Origin: Mesorhizobium sp. LMG 17147 | GTDB lineage: Bacteria > Pseudomonadota > Alphaproteobacteria > Rhizobiales > Rhizobiaceae | Direction: 5' to 3' | Length of the DNA: 64,000 nt | NCBI RefSeq assembly: GCF_024297145.1 | Contig: NZ_JANCTC010000019.1 | Span: 1-64,000 of the forward strand | Shown here: positions 1 to 9,608 of the stretch, in pieces | How the letters are laid out: each line of letters starts with the position of its first letter | Position numbering within the stretch: the first letter of the stretch is position 1 | Program-made: the position numbers and the translations under genes | The notes under the pieces: model-generated | What the model saw: only the letters and a program-made list of their open reading frames with translations | What the model was told of the DNA's origin: nothing | The model's database searches: none

Positions 1-2
1 TC

Positions 3-419
3 TGGGTGCGCAAGATGCCGCGCAAACAGGCCGAGGAAATCGCCATGCATTTCCTCAAGCGCGTCAAGATCCCGGAACAGGCCAACAAATATCCCGGCCA
101 GCTTTCCGGCGGCCAGCAACAGCGCGTGGCGATCGCCCGCTCGCTGTGCATGAACCCGCGCATTATGCTGTTCGACGAGCCGACTTCGGCACTCGATCCC
201 GAAATGATCAAGGAGGTGCTGGAGACCATGGTCGGCCTTGCCGAGGAAGGCATGACCATGCTTTGCGTCACCCACGAGATGGGCTTTGCCCGCAAGGTGG
301 CCAACCGGGTGATCTTCATGGATCAGGGCCAAATCGTCGAGCAGAACACGCCGGCCGAGTTCTTCGACCATCCGCGCCACGAGCGCACAAAGCTGTTCCT
401 CTCGCAGATCCTGCACTGA
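3..419 (+). CDS. Polar amino acid ABC transporter ATP-binding protein (C-terminal part)
   Basis: The gene enters from beyond the left edge; about 138 C-terminal residues remain. They contain the ABC signature LSGGQQQR, a Walker B with catalytic glutamate ([12 protein letters not shown]) and the switch histidine in CVTHEMGFA, followed by the short tail [18 protein letters not shown]. That tail is typical of GlnQ/AapP/HisP-type ATPases that energise uptake of polar amino acids at the inner membrane. Walker A lies outside the window. No partner permease follows; the next sequence is a decayed binding-protein gene. The family assignment is secure, the exact substrate is not visible. Confidence 0.93.
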   Translation, partial: WVRKMPRKQAEEIAMHFLKRVKIPEQANKYPGQLSGGQQQRVAIARSLCMNPRIMLFDEPTSALDPEMIKEVLETMVGLAEEGMTMLCVTHEMGFARKVANRVIFMDQGQIVEQNTPAEFFDHPRHERTKLFLSQILH

Positions 420-467
420 TCTAGAGCGCATCCTGCGGCCTTCGCCTTCACGCTTGGTAGATTTTCG

Positions 468-1314
468 CTGTTGCTTCATGCAGCACTTCTCGCGACCTGC
501 GGCTCGGCTTACGCAGACCACATCATTACGGACCAGCTCGGGCGCGAAGTTCAAGTCCCTGACACGGTCAGGCGCGCGGTTATCCTGCAGCACCAGACTG
601 TGAACATCGCGGTACAGCTCGACGCGAGGGACGAGGTAGTCGGCGTCCTCGACGAATGGAAGACGCTGCTTGGCCCTAACTACGCTCCCCTGGCGCCAAA
701 GCTCGCTGACCTGCCGATGCCAGGTGGGCTGACCAAAGTGAATGTCGAGGAACTTCTGACGCTCGATCCGGATGTCGTGTTCATCACAAACTCTGCACCA
801 CCCGAAGTGATCAATGAAATTATGAGCGTTGGCCTACGAGTCGTCGCAGTCTCTCTAATTAAAGTGTCCACAACGAGGCCACAAAGGACAACCCATCTGT
901 TTCAGATGAGTCCTTTGCCTTTGATGAAGGTTTCGTGGACGGAATCCGTCTGATCGCCGACGTTCTCGACCGCAAGCCCCAGGGCGAAGCGATGATCGCC
1001 AAGGCGACCGTGAGCCGCAAGCTCGTCGCCGATCGGCTTGTTGACCTGAAGGACAAGGAGCGCGTGCCGGTCTACATGGCGAACCGGACCTTTCGACCTA
1101 TGGCCATGGCAAGTACACGGGGTTGAAGATGCGGCGGGCGGGAGCCCGCAACGTCGCCGATGCGATCGCGGGCTTCAAACAGGTATCCATGGGGGACGTG
1201 ATCGGCTGGAATCCGTCCGTGATATTTGTGCAGGAGCGCTATTCGGCCGTGGTCGGCCAGATAAAGGCGGATCCCGCCTGGGCCAACTCTGACGAAATAA
1301 CTAGAATTTCATAG
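468..1314 (+). pseudogene. Decayed iron-siderophore ABC transporter substrate-binding protein
   Basis: Three successive reading frames together spell one protein of the FepB/BtuF-like helical-backbone metal receptor family: a signal-peptide-like start (about 471-520), then ITDQLGREVQVPDTVRRAV and LLTLDPDVVFITNS in frame 3, GFVDGIRLIADVLDRKPQ in frame 2 (from about 870) and MRRAGARNVADAIAGF plus VIGWNPSVIFVQ in frame 1 (from about 1095). Two small indels near 868 and 1090 break the frame and no clear start codon remains. The C-terminal third is lost where the oppositely oriented gene begins at about 1300. Its signal sequence would have sent it to the periplasm. No matching permease or ATPase is nearby. 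It is not expected to make a working protein. Confidence 0.8.
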
Positions 1315-2077
1315 GATCTTCGCCAAACCACTTCTTGTATATCGTCGCATATTCACCGCTATCGATTACCTTCGCCAGTCCGCTATTGATAAGAGATTCG
1401 TTTTTTGATTCTTTTGGTAGTCCTATCACATAGAAGTCTGTTGATATGAGTCCCGGTATTACTTTGATTCCTCTCACTTCGCCGGTTGCAACTGCATAAT
1501 TCACCTGAGATGCGTCTCCGATGGCAGCGTCCACGTTTCCGCTCGCCAACTCGAGAAGGCTATTAGGTGTGTTGAAGGTGCTAATATGGGCATCCGGAAT
1601 AGTTGCAGCTCTTGTCGCTCCCACCGAGCCAATCTCGACAGCGATACGCTTCCCCTTAAGGTCTGCTTCCCGAAGAATGGAGTTGTCGTTCGACGGGACC
1701 ACAATCACAAGCCCGGTTTTGAAGTAAGGTTTGGAAAAAGCGATTGACTTGGCTCTCTCCTCATTTGCCGACATCGCAGCCATCGCGCCATCGTAGGTGC
1801 CTGCTTTGAGCGCTGGAATGATACCATCGAATGGCACACTCTCAAGCTTCGCCTTAAATCCGGCAGCTTTGCCAATTGCGGCAAGGAGATCGATGTCAAA
1901 GCCGACCAGTACGCCATCCTTGCTGAACTCGAACGGAGGGTATGTGGGGTCGGTAGCGAAAGACAGTTCCTTCAGATCCTGAGGCCAGGCAATGGAAACA
2001 TGGGATAGAGAAGTGAGCATGATGATGGCAGCTGCGCCAAACATCTGTTTTGCATGCGAGCGGAATCTCAAGTCCAT
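1301..2077 (-). CDS. Amino acid ABC transporter substrate-binding protein (SBP_bac_3 family)
   Basis: About 258 residues. After a short basic N-terminus and a hydrophobic signal segment, the mature part starts near LKELSFATDPTYPPFEF, the family's N-terminal ligand-loop motif, and continues with GVLVGFDIDLLAAIG, FDGIIPALKAGTYD and MSANEERAKSIAFSKPY, all hallmarks of polar-amino-acid or opine binding proteins. The reading frame stays open to 2302, but the ATG at 2077 follows an AAGGA ribosome site at a good distance and starts the signal peptide, so I chose it. It probably delivers an amino acid or opine-like solute to a membrane transporter. The only transporter gene nearby is the ATPase fragment at the left edge, on the other strand. 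The base composition is AT-richer than the neighbours, which fits transferred DNA. Confidence 0.85.
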   Translation of the reverse strand: MDLRFRSHAKQMFGAAAIIMLTSLSHVSIAWPQDLKELSFATDPTYPPFEFSKDGVLVGFDIDLLAAIGKAAGFKAKLESVPFDGIIPALKAGTYDGAMAAMSANEERAKSIAFSKPYFKTGLVIVVPSNDNSILREADLKGKRIAVEIGSVGATRAATIPDAHISTFNTPNSLLELASGNVDAAIGDASQVNYAVATGEVRGIKVIPGLISTDFYVIGLPKESKNESLINSGLAKVIDSGEYATIYKKWFGEDPMKF

Positions 2078-2559
2078 AACGTCTATCCTTACTTTGAAGT
2101 TGCGAATAGAACCGTCGGGAATCTGCGCGTTCGATTCAACGGAGAGGAGTCGAACTTTGGATGCAGCGCGATGCAACTGAGTCAGGCTGGGATCGCCGCG
2201 CGCAGAAGCCCAGTTGAGCAAGCTATCTCCGCCTAATCGGCAAGGGCGGATTCGAGCAACTGCTGACCGGCGGCGAACCGCTGGGTGCGACGCGGAGGCC
2301 ATCTCGACACGAGTTTCGATATGTTTCGAACCAAGTTTATCGGCCGAACCGGTGGTCCCTGGCTGTGACCGCGAACGTTGCCTAACTCTCCACCCTAGGA
2401 TGAAAGCTGAGCTATTAAAAATTGAATTTTGCTACCGTATGCTAAGAGCAGAGACCAGTTCCATACTTATGCGAGACCGTCTGCGACTTCTGACAGTCCA
2501 GCTTCAAGTTTTCACCTATCTTTATTCATCCGAAAACCAACTCCTTGGGAGGGATGCCA
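2078..2559. other. Intergenic region, no gene recognised
   Basis: About 480 bases between the divergent binding-protein gene and the orphan gene that starts at 2560. Several short frames are open but none resembles a protein or has a convincing start. Promoters for both flanking genes should lie here, but I see no clear operator or repeat. Confidence 0.4.
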
Positions 2560-3246
2560 ATGGCCTCCACATTCGATCTGCCTTCAGCGCTGCGCGATGC
2601 GATCACTACACCGCCATTTCGAGTCCAGATTGCATTCGAAGCTAACTGGATGGAGGCATGGCGCTTCGAACCCAATGCGCTGCCCTCTCGGGAAGTTATA
2701 CAAAAGATGCTCGCTGGGCGGGAAGCGAACGTCGCAATTGAGTTCTGCTTCAAGCTCCTTAGCGGTGAAAATTTCTTTTTCGGGCAGCGGCGCCTTGGAG
2801 AGAAAGGTAATCGCGAAACACTGGAGTTCCTTGATAGAGCGCTGGGGTGTAGCCTCGGTCGTGACTGGATAGACTTTCCAGAGTTTCTCTCTCGCCTGGA
2901 GAAAGCGATGCCAGATATTGATGGCATTGGGGCGGATGCTTTATGTAGGAGCCTCGACAGTGTAGAAATCGGCATTACCGATTGGTGGCAACGCGGGGAC
3001 GTTGTTGAGGTTTGGGATAGTCGCGCTCCCGTTATGCTAGATCATGACCACTTGAAAATGAGGATGGAAAATTATCATTCATTGCATCGAAACAATATCA
3101 AGTTTGTTTGTTTGGAATTCAATTTCAAGTCCCCTTTGCATCATTGGTTTGGAATAGAAATTTCTGATCAGGAGGAAGGAATCCATACGCTTCGGATATC
3201 GAAGGCGCATTCGTGGATGGTGGCGTGTTTTCCGAATGGCAGCTAA
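2560..3246 (+). CDS. Hypothetical protein, 228 aa
   Basis: A single open frame of ordinary-looking protein sequence that I cannot place in a family. The ATG at 2560 is preferred because GGGAGGG lies seven bases upstream, where a ribosome site belongs; a TTG at 2545 and ATG at 2554 overlap that site. There is no signal peptide or membrane segment, so it is probably cytosolic. It is rich in aromatic residues (for example ITDWWQRGD and HHWFGIEIS) and in acidic residues. The gene is clearly AT-richer than the catabolic genes further right and is followed by an IS remnant, so it is probably recent foreign DNA. It has no operon partner. Confidence 0.6.
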   Translation: MASTFDLPSALRDAITTPPFRVQIAFEANWMEAWRFEPNALPSREVIQKMLAGREANVAIEFCFKLLSGENFFFGQRRLGEKGNRETLEFLDRALGCSLGRDWIDFPEFLSRLEKAMPDIDGIGADALCRSLDSVEIGITDWWQRGDVVEVWDSRAPVMLDHDHLKMRMENYHSLHRNNIKFVCLEFNFKSPLHHWFGIEISDQEEGIHTLRISKAHSWMVACFPNGS

Positions 3247-3344
3247 GCGATATGCTTTTTAGGGGTGGCTTGGCTCGTGCCTTTGCCTACGTGTTTTGCG
3301 GTCACAATTCTAGCCGGTAGAAGAACTGAAATCGTCAATCGGAA

Positions 3345-3771
3345 TACTGTGCCTCCATCGACCGAAGGTATCGGCCACCGGCTTCATCGGGAACCGTCCT
3401 TCGACAAAAAGAGCGGCCCCGAGATCGGTTTTTTGACTGGGCTTTGGAAAGGGGCTCGCGCAGTATCTCGGCTTCCAGCGTCTTGCGGCCGAGCATGCGC
3501 TCCAACTCGTGCACGCGTTCTTCGAGCTTCTTGACTTCGGAATTGCCGACGACAGTTTCGTCTGAAACCACGGCGGCTGCCCCTCCCTCGCTCAACAATC
3601 TGCGCCACCGATAAAGGAGATTTGGCGCAACCCATGCCGGCGGGCGGTAGACGATACCGTCTCGCCCGCCTCAAAGCTCTCCTCGATGATCTGCAGCTTT
3701 TGCTCGGTTGTCCACCGCCTGCGGCGGACGTCGCCCGTTATCACTTCAATGCGTCGATACTCGTTGGACAT
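3345..3771 (-). pseudogene. IS3-family transposase OrfA remnant with the first codons of OrfB
   Basis: On the minus strand from the ATG at 3771 the protein reads MSNEYRRIEVITGDVRRRRW and then TTEQKLQIIEESFEAGETVS, the helix-turn-helix start of IS3-group OrfA proteins in rhizobia. A one-base loss near 3630 moves the rest (NLLYRWRRLLSEGG and the leucine-zipper stretch VKKLEERVHELERMLGRKT) into another frame. A further shift lies near the OrfA end. The beginning of OrfB (MKPVADTFGRW) is present at 3387, but the catalytic DDE part is absent. The element is therefore dead and truncated. Confidence 0.8.
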
Positions 3772-4086
3772 AAGCTTATCCCCAAGCCTGTGCTTGAGCC
3801 TTTCTGCTTATGCCGAATACCCGGTCAGAATGGAGGGCACCTTACCGCGCCACCTGTGCCGAGAAAATCGGTTGTGTCACGTTTAACAATGGATCGCCAA
3901 TTCCTGACCGTATGAAGTCTTCTGAGAATGCTCATTTGAGAAGCCGGCGCCGTTGGTCATTCATCGAACATACGTTGCAGAACCAAGTGGTGACAAGCAT
4001 TCCGGTCCGCGTCATCCCTGTCACACGATGTTGTCTCACATTTGCAGTTGCAACGAATTCTAATTTAGGCGGGTTTTTGGATTGCG
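3772..4086. other. Intergenic region upstream of ferredoxin reductase gene
   Basis: About 315 bases between the IS remnant and the reductase gene. No coding sequence is convincing. It should hold the promoter of the reductase-ferredoxin pair. I looked for a -24/-12 promoter and for NifA-type TGT-N10-ACA sites and found no acceptable match. Confidence 0.35.
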
Positions 4087-5343
4087 ATGAAGAACGGCGT
4101 CGTGATTATCGGAGCGGGTCATGCGGGGGTACAAGCCGCCGCCAGCCTCCGTGAGTTGGGCTATGATCAACCTGTGATATTACTCAGCGATGAGCCTGAA
4201 CTACCATATCACAAGCCCCCACTGTCGAAGATGTTTATCAAGGATGCTGAGGGAAAGGCGCAGCCCCTCCGCGGCGAGGCCTTCTACGCTGGCAGCGCCA
4301 TCGACTTCCGACCTGGCGTTAGAATAGAGCGGATCGATGTTTGCCGGCGCAGTTTGGAGGTCGCAGGCGGTGGCGTGACTAATTTCGACAATCTGATCTT
4401 GGCGACCGGATCGCGCCCGCGCACTTTGGCACTGCCTGGCGCGGATCTTTCGGGTGTTTTGTCGCTTCGTTCGCTGGCCGATGCGCGGCTTATTCGGGAT
4501 TTAAGCGCACAGAGCGAAGATGTCGTCATTCTCGGCGGCGGCTTTATCGGGCTTGAGATCGCCGCTACGCTGCGCGCGGGTGGCCGCACCGTTAGCGTTC
4601 TCGAGGCAGCCGACAGGCTGCTTGGCCGCGCAGTGGGACCGATGGTTGCGGCCCATGTACGCCGTCGGCTAGAGGCGACGGGCGCGCGCATACTGCTAGG
4701 CACCACCGTTGCCAGCTTCGAAGGCAAGAACGGCCATGTAAGCGCCATCATCACCTCGTCCGGCGAAAGGTTACCGGCACGGATGGTCGTCGTCGGGATC
4801 GGCGCCTTGCCTAATGTGGAACTGGCGCAAGCAGCGGGACTTACTGTCGGCAATGGCATTCACGTTGATCACCAAATGCGCAGTTCGGCGCAGGAGATCC
4901 TCGCGATCGGCGACGTTGCATCCTATCATCACTGGTTCACCGGCAGCCGCGTAAGGCTTGAATCAGTGCAGAACGCCACCGACCAGGCACGGCTTGCGGC
5001 GCGCACCATCATGGGCCAAGGCGATGCCTTTTCGGCCGTGCCTTGGTTTTGGTCCGACATCGACGACATGAAACTGCAGATGGTAGGGCTTACAGCAGGC
5101 GGCGACAGCCACGTGTTGCTCGGTAGTCTGCCAGACAACAAGTTCTCAATCTACCACTTCGCGGGACAGCGGCTGCTCGGTATTGAATCAGTTAACCGTC
5201 CCAGTGACCACATACTTGGTCGCAAGATGCTCGCAGCTCGGTTTTCGCCGACGCCGCGTATGGTCATAGAGGGTAGTAACACAAGCTTAAATACCGCGAT
5301 CGCGGATCACCTGAAGCAGGGGCGGGCCGGGGCGGTATTATAG
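4087..5343 (+). CDS. NAD(P)H:ferredoxin reductase, putidaredoxin/rhodocoxin reductase type
   Basis: 418 residues, the usual length of class I ferredoxin reductases. Residues 4-25 carry the FAD-binding dinucleotide fold (VVIIGAGHAGVQAAASL), residues about 145-165 the NAD-binding fold (VVILGGGFIGLEIAATL), and ILAIGDVASYHH near residue 278 is the second FAD motif. The protein passes electrons from NAD(P)H through FAD to a small [2Fe-2S] ferredoxin, and one is encoded 39 bases downstream, almost certainly in the same transcript. Such pairs normally feed a cytochrome P450 or a ring-hydroxylating oxygenase, but none is visible within this window. The enzyme should be cytosolic. Confidence 0.93.
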   Translation: MKNGVVIIGAGHAGVQAAASLRELGYDQPVILLSDEPELPYHKPPLSKMFIKDAEGKAQPLRGEAFYAGSAIDFRPGVRIERIDVCRRSLEVAGGGVTNFDNLILATGSRPRTLALPGADLSGVLSLRSLADARLIRDLSAQSEDVVILGGGFIGLEIAATLRAGGRTVSVLEAADRLLGRAVGPMVAAHVRRRLEATGARILLGTTVASFEGKNGHVSAIITSSGERLPARMVVVGIGALPNVELAQAAGLTVGNGIHVDHQMRSSAQEILAIGDVASYHHWFTGSRVRLESVQNATDQARLAARTIMGQGDAFSAVPWFWSDIDDMKLQMVGLTAGGDSHVLLGSLPDNKFSIYHFAGQRLLGIESVNRPSDHILGRKMLAARFSPTPRMVIEGSNTSLNTAIADHLKQGRAGAVL

Positions 5344-5382
5344 CCTAAGCAACTATCCAAACGTACTTCTATCCGGAATCAA

Positions 5383-5703
5383 ATGACCAAGCTCACATTT
5401 ATCACCCATAACGGCACGCATTTCCAAATCAATGCAGCGGATGGCTCAACGGTCATGGAAAATGCGGTTCGAAACGCAGTGCCAGGAATAGAAGCCGAGT
5501 GCGGCGGCTCTTGCACTTGTGCAACCTGTCATATTTACCTGGACGAGGCATGGGTGGCGGAATTAGGTGAACCGGGCGAGACGGAAGCAGACATGCTGGA
5601 CTTCGCATATGATGTTCAGCCGAACTCCCGCCTTTCATGCCAGATTAAAGTACGTGCAGAGTTAGATGGCCTGGTCGTGAGGGTGCCCGAACGACAGGGA
5701 TGA
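5383..5703 (+). CDS. [2Fe-2S] ferredoxin, putidaredoxin/adrenodoxin type
   Basis: 106 residues, full length for the family. The cluster-binding cysteines are in [16 protein letters not shown] (C-x5-C-x2-C), with the fourth in [10 protein letters not shown] near residue 87. The spacing and the ending VVRVPERQ are characteristic of vertebrate/putidaredoxin-type ferredoxins rather than plant-type ones. It follows the reductase gene closely and should be its electron acceptor, delivering electrons to a monooxygenase encoded elsewhere. The gene is somewhat AT-richer than its right-hand neighbours. It is not a Rieske protein, so it does not match the MocE ferredoxin of rhizopine catabolism. Confidence 0.93.
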   Translation: MTKLTFITHNGTHFQINAADGSTVMENAVRNAVPGIEAECGGSCTCATCHIYLDEAWVAELGEPGETEADMLDFAYDVQPNSRLSCQIKVRAELDGLVVRVPERQG

Positions 5704-5901
5704 TGCGAACACTGACTTGACCTGCAGGTCGGCGCCGTGAGTAACGAGTTGTCCGAAAAATTGTATCTGTGTTGATGTCTTTGCCGCAGAGGCCATAGCT
5801 GCGGAACCTTTGGCTCGGCAGGCTGGGAATAGAGGCGTGGCGAAGAAATGAAGGACTTTCGCAAGGCTGAGGCTTGCCTGCATTCGTTCGCGCCACGCTG
5901 C

Positions 5902-6105
5902 TCAGGGCTTGATGCTAAGAAGCCGGCTGAGTTGGACCTTGTTGGGATCGAAATTCTGGCGGTGAATGGTTTGCGCCTGAAACAGCAGGTCATTGAAAGG
6001 CGCGTCACGCAGCGCCCGGGCCTCTTCCAGGGTCCACAGCCTGCGGCCGTCGACGGATTGAGCTTCAGGCATGGTCTTTTCCGAAATCGCTGCGTGTATT
6101 TCCAT
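5902..6105 (-). pseudogene. bioB: Truncated biotin synthase (N-terminal 67 residues only)
   Basis: The fragment from the ATG at 6105 contains [20 protein letters not shown] and [19 protein letters not shown], which is the start of BioB. In intact BioB the next residues form the radical-SAM CxxxCxxC loop; here the frame runs into a stop after one more residue and the downstream DNA is unrelated. The breakpoint is therefore near 5915. Without the iron-sulfur cysteines it cannot be catalytic. It lies 95 bases downstream of nadC on the same strand, suggesting an ancestral nad-bio arrangement cut by a deletion or rearrangement. Confidence 0.85.
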
Positions 6106-6200
6106 GCTGTTCCCCGGCGTTGTGGCGGCGTAGGCGCCCTTGAACCTGGCGGCTCGCGTCGAGAAGAGGCCGATCGACGGCCGATGGTCAGCCTCGACGA

Positions 6201-7055
6201 TCAAAGCACGTGGTAGTCGAGGCCGATATCGAGGATAGGCGCGCTGTGGGTCAACCAGCCGATGGAAATCAGATCGATACCGGTTGCGGCGACGGCTGGC
6301 GCAATCGCGGCGGTGATCCTGCCCGACGCCTCGGTGATCGCCCGGCCGGCAACCATGGCCACCGACTGGCGAAGCTCGTCGACCGACATGTTGTCGAGCA
6401 GTACAGCGTCGGGAGCGAGCGCCAGGGCTTCTTCCAACTGGGCCAGGGTATCGACCTCGACCTCGATCTTGATCAGATGGCCGACGCTGCTTCGCGCCCG
6501 CTCGATTGCCGTGCGGATTCCACCGGCTATAGCGATGTGGTTGTCCTTGATCAGGATGGCGTCGTCCAGGCCAAAGCGGTGATTGGAGCCGCCACCGGCG
6601 CGCACGGCGTATTTTTCGATAGCTCGTAAGCCGGGTGTCGTCTTGCGCGTGCAGACGATCTTTGCTTTGTGCCCGCGGATCGCATTGACAATCGATGCCG
6701 TCGCCGTGGCGATGCCGCTCAGATGACAGAGGAAATTGAGCGCTGTCCGTTCCGCCGTGAGTATCGCCCGGGCTGGACCGCTCACTGTCGCAATGACCTC
6801 TCCGTGCGCGACTTCGCTGCCGTCCGCACGATGCACGGTCATCTCGACATTCTGGTCGATGAGCTGGAAGGCGAGCGTCGAAACGTCCAGGCCGGCGACC
6901 ACCCCCGGCTGGCGTGCCGAAAGCACGGTCGTTGCCCAAAGGTCCTTCGGCACGATGGCATCGGTGGTCAAATCGCCGGCCCTGCCAAGGTCTTCGAGCA
7001 GAGCTGCCCGTACCAGAGGCTCGAGCATGATTGTTGGAAGTGGCGAGAGGTTCAT
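6201..7055 (-). CDS. nadC: Nicotinate-nucleotide pyrophosphorylase (quinolinate phosphoribosyltransferase)
   Basis: About 284 residues. It converts quinolinate and PRPP to nicotinate mononucleotide, the third step of de novo NAD synthesis in the cytosol. Family motifs are [10 protein letters not shown]-like residues near the start, [13 protein letters not shown] near residue 108, [20 protein letters not shown] for substrate binding near residue 135, [15 protein letters not shown], and the beta-barrel strand DAVLLDNMS. The ATG at 7055 overlaps the nadB stop (TGATG); a GTG one codon earlier is also possible. It is the last intact gene of the nadABC operon, which starts at the NadQ-type operators near 9600. 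Confidence 0.95.
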   Translation of the reverse strand: MNLSPLPTIMLEPLVRAALLEDLGRAGDLTTDAIVPKDLWATTVLSARQPGVVAGLDVSTLAFQLIDQNVEMTVHRADGSEVAHGEVIATVSGPARAILTAERTALNFLCHLSGIATATASIVNAIRGHKAKIVCTRKTTPGLRAIEKYAVRAGGGSNHRFGLDDAILIKDNHIAIAGGIRTAIERARSSVGHLIKIEVEVDTLAQLEEALALAPDAVLLDNMSVDELRQSVAMVAGRAITEASGRITAAIAPAVAATGIDLISIGWLTHSAPILDIGLDYHVL

Positions 7056-8596
7056 CACGTGAGGCTTTCCAGCACGGGAGAGTGTGCGAGGTCCCGACCT
7101 GCCGCCAAGGCAGCATCGAGGGTGATTTCGGAATGTCTGGCGACGGCCGCATGATCGGGAAAGTCCGTCCGGCAGTGGGCACCGCGGCTCTCCCGGCGCT
7201 GCAAGGCGGCGATCGCGATCATCAACCCGACCGCGGCGGGATCCGATGCCGCATCCTCGCGCTCGGCGAGCGGCAACAAGGCGCGTGCGGCTGCTTTCAA
7301 TGCTTCACCGTCCCGCAAGACGCCGACCGCGCGCGACAGAAGAGGGCGCACGGTTGTCGGGTCGGGCGAAGGGCAGTCGCTTGCAATCGCCGGCCTTATT
7401 CGGCGGGCAGGGGTTCCCGTCAGGCTTTCCGCGACCCAACGCGCGCAGACGACGGCCTCGGTCAAGGAATTGCTGGCAAGCCGGTTGGCGCCGTGCAGCC
7501 CGGTCGAGGCGACTTCGCCGCAAGCCCAAAGTCCTGGAATCGACGTATGCCCGTCCAGATCCACAGCGACGCCACCCATGTGATAGTGCTGCGCCGGCCG
7601 GATGGGGATGAGATCACGTGCCGGATTTATGCCAGCCTTGCCGCAGGCTGACGCGATCGTTGGAAAATTCTGCGCGAATGTCGCCCCCGGCTTTTCGCGT
7701 ACGTCGAGGAAGACGCGATGGCCGTCCGCGAGATGCTTCCAGACAGCGCGCGCGACGATGTCGCGCGGCGCGAGCTCGGCACCCCGCACACCGTCGAGGA
7801 AACGTCGGCCCGTCTCGTCGACGATCACCGCGCCTTCGCCGCGAACCGCCTCGCTGATCAACGGCATCGGACGGCCCGGCCCCTCAAGCGCGGTCGGATG
7901 GAACTGGATGAACTCCAAATCGGCAAGAGTTGCCCCGGCTCGCGCTGCGAGCGCCAGGCCCTGTCCGCAACTGCCCAGCGGGTTTGTCGTGTCATGGAAC
8001 AGGCCGCCGATCCCGCCAGTGGCGAGAACGACCCGTCCGGTGGCGAGGAGCACCCGACCGGTCGCCGAACTCGCCACCGCGCCGGTGATCCTGCCATCCT
8101 CCACGGCCAGCCGACGCGCTTCGACACCCTCGATGACTGCAATTGTCGGCGTGGAGCGCACAGCGGCGACAAGTGCGCGCATCAACTCCCGTCCGCTGCC
8201 GTCACCTTCGGCATGAACGATGCGCCGCCGACCATGCGCGGCTTCCAGCCCGAGACGAAGAGCACCTGCGGGCGTTCGATCGAAGCGAACCCCGAGGCGC
8301 GCTAGTTCCTCGATCGCGGCGGGCGCCGCGTAGACGATGCGCCGAGCTGCTTGCGCATCGCAAAGACCGTCGCCTGCGGCGAGTGTGTCGGAAAGATGAA
8401 GCGCCGGCTCATCATCCTCGCCCAGGCTGGCGGCAAGCCCACCCTGCGCCCACCCGCTCGACGCGTCCTCGCCAAGTGGGGATCTCGACAGGAGAAGCAC
8501 CGGCTCAGGCGCGAGATGCAGCGCGGTCATCAGCCCGGCTATGCCGCCGCCGATGATGACCGGCCGGCCGCCGAGATCGAGGACGTCCATGCTCAT
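7055..8596 (-). CDS. nadB: L-aspartate oxidase
   Basis: 513 residues. This flavoprotein oxidises L-aspartate to iminoaspartate, which NadA condenses with dihydroxyacetone phosphate. It shows the FAD fold [16 protein letters not shown] at the N-terminus, the conserved [13 protein letters not shown] loop, [12 protein letters not shown], the active-site regions [10 protein letters not shown] and YHMGGVAVD, and [20 protein letters not shown] near residue 355. The ATG at 8596 overlaps the nadA stop as ATGA, indicating translational coupling. The frame extends upstream inside nadA, but that extension is not protein-like. Confidence 0.96.
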   Translation of the reverse strand: MSMDVLDLGGRPVIIGGGIAGLMTALHLAPEPVLLLSRSPLGEDASSGWAQGGLAASLGEDDEPALHLSDTLAAGDGLCDAQAARRIVYAAPAAIEELARLGVRFDRTPAGALRLGLEAAHGRRRIVHAEGDGSGRELMRALVAAVRSTPTIAVIEGVEARRLAVEDGRITGAVASSATGRVLLATGRVVLATGGIGGLFHDTTNPLGSCGQGLALAARAGATLADLEFIQFHPTALEGPGRPMPLISEAVRGEGAVIVDETGRRFLDGVRGAELAPRDIVARAVWKHLADGHRVFLDVREKPGATFAQNFPTIASACGKAGINPARDLIPIRPAQHYHMGGVAVDLDGHTSIPGLWACGEVASTGLHGANRLASNSLTEAVVCARWVAESLTGTPARRIRPAIASDCPSPDPTTVRPLLSRAVGVLRDGEALKAAARALLPLAEREDAASDPAAVGLMIAIAALQRRESRGAHCRTDFPDHAAVARHSEITLDAALAAGRDLAHSPVLESLT

Positions 8597-9567
8597 ATGG
8601 CCAGCATCCGCTCGACGGCCAGCCGCGCGCGCCCGGCGATCGAAGGCTCGATGGTGACGACATGGCGGTTCTGCTCGAGTGCTGTGCGGATATTGGCGAG
8701 TGTTATCCGCTTCATGTGCGGGCACAGGTTGCACGGCCGGATGAACTCGACCTCGGGGTGTTCGACCGCGACATTGTCGCTCATCGAGCATTCCGTCATC
8801 AGCACGACGCGAGGCGGTTTTTGTCGTCCGACATAGTCGGACATAGCGGCAGTCGAACCGGAGAAGTCAGCTTCCGCGACGACTTCCGGCGGACATTCGG
8901 GATGCGCCAACACTGTCACGCCCGGATGACTTTCGCGCAACTCTCTGATGTCGGCTGGCGTGAAGCGCTCATGCACCTCGCAATGCCCTTTCCAGGCGAT
9001 GATCCGCACGGCGGTCTGGGCGGCAATGTTATGGGCCAGATATTCGTCCGGCAGCATGATCACCTGGGGAACGCCCAGCGACTCCACCACGGCCTTGGCA
9101 TTGCCGGAGGTACAGCAGATGTCGGACTCGGCTTTCACTTTGGCTGATGTGTTGACATAGGTAACGACCGGCACGCCCGGATAGCGTTGCCGCAGCAGGC
9201 GGACGTCCTCGGCGGTAATGGAGTCCGCCAGCGAACAGCCTGCCCTGAGGTCAGGAATCAGCACCGTCTTTTTCGGATTGAGCAACTTCGCCGTCTCGGC
9301 CATGAAATGCACGCCGGCCAGCACAATGACATCGGCTTCGGTCGACATCGCCTTGCGAGCAAGCGCCAGGCTGTCGCCCACGATGTCGGCGACACAGTGG
9401 AAGATCTCCGGCGTCTGGTAGTTGTGCGCCAGGATGACGGCATTTCGCTGTCGCTTCAGTTCGAAGATGGCGTCGATATCGCTGGCGAAAGCCGGCCATT
9501 CTATCGGCGGGATTACCCGCTGGACACGATCATAGAGCGATGCGGCGGTGGGCAGCGAAGTGGGCAT
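8593..9567 (-). CDS. nadA: Quinolinate synthase
   Basis: 324 residues. It makes quinolinate from iminoaspartate and dihydroxyacetone phosphate using a [4Fe-4S] cluster. The three cluster cysteines are recognisable in [10 protein letters not shown] (near residue 110), in the AHPECPPEV loop (near residue 222) and in [13 protein letters not shown] (near residue 285). Substrate motifs [11 protein letters not shown] and [12 protein letters not shown] are intact. It is the first gene of nadABC and starts at the ATG at 9567, 14 bases from the nearer palindromic operator, so its transcription is very probably blocked by NadQ. Confidence 0.96.
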   Translation of the reverse strand: MPTSLPTAASLYDRVQRVIPPIEWPAFASDIDAIFELKRQRNAVILAHNYQTPEIFHCVADIVGDSLALARKAMSTEADVIVLAGVHFMAETAKLLNPKKTVLIPDLRAGCSLADSITAEDVRLLRQRYPGVPVVTYVNTSAKVKAESDICCTSGNAKAVVESLGVPQVIMLPDEYLAHNIAAQTAVRIIAWKGHCEVHERFTPADIRELRESHPGVTVLAHPECPPEVVAEADFSGSTAAMSDYVGRQKPPRVVLMTECSMSDNVAVEHPEVEFIRPCNLCPHMKRITLANIRTALEQNRHVVTIEPSIAGRARLAVERMLAI

Positions 9568-9580
9568 CCGAGCTCCGAGT

Positions 9581-9599
9581 TATTCTCACAATGAGTATA
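9581..9599. promoter_or_regulatory. Probable NadQ operator, nadA-proximal
   Basis: Palindrome TATTCTCA-CAA-TGAGTATA: eight-base arms matching at seven positions around a three-base spacer. It lies between the end of nadQ and the start of nadA, 14 bases upstream of the nadA ATG. It has the same architecture as the second site at 9609. NadQ is an NrtR-like repressor known to control nadABC in alphaproteobacteria; assigning these palindromes to it is inference from position. Confidence 0.75.
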
Positions 9600-9608
9600 A
9601 GTACGCCA

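Noticed and set aside
4031-4058. Possible -24/-12 (RpoN) promoter before the ferredoxin reductase
   Set aside because: TGTCTCACATTTGC lacks the invariant GG at -24.
5902-7182. A 426-residue open frame on the minus strand spanning nadC and the nadB end
   Set aside because: Most of it is out of frame with nadC and is arginine/proline-rich shadow sequence; only its last 67 codons (bioB remnant) are real.
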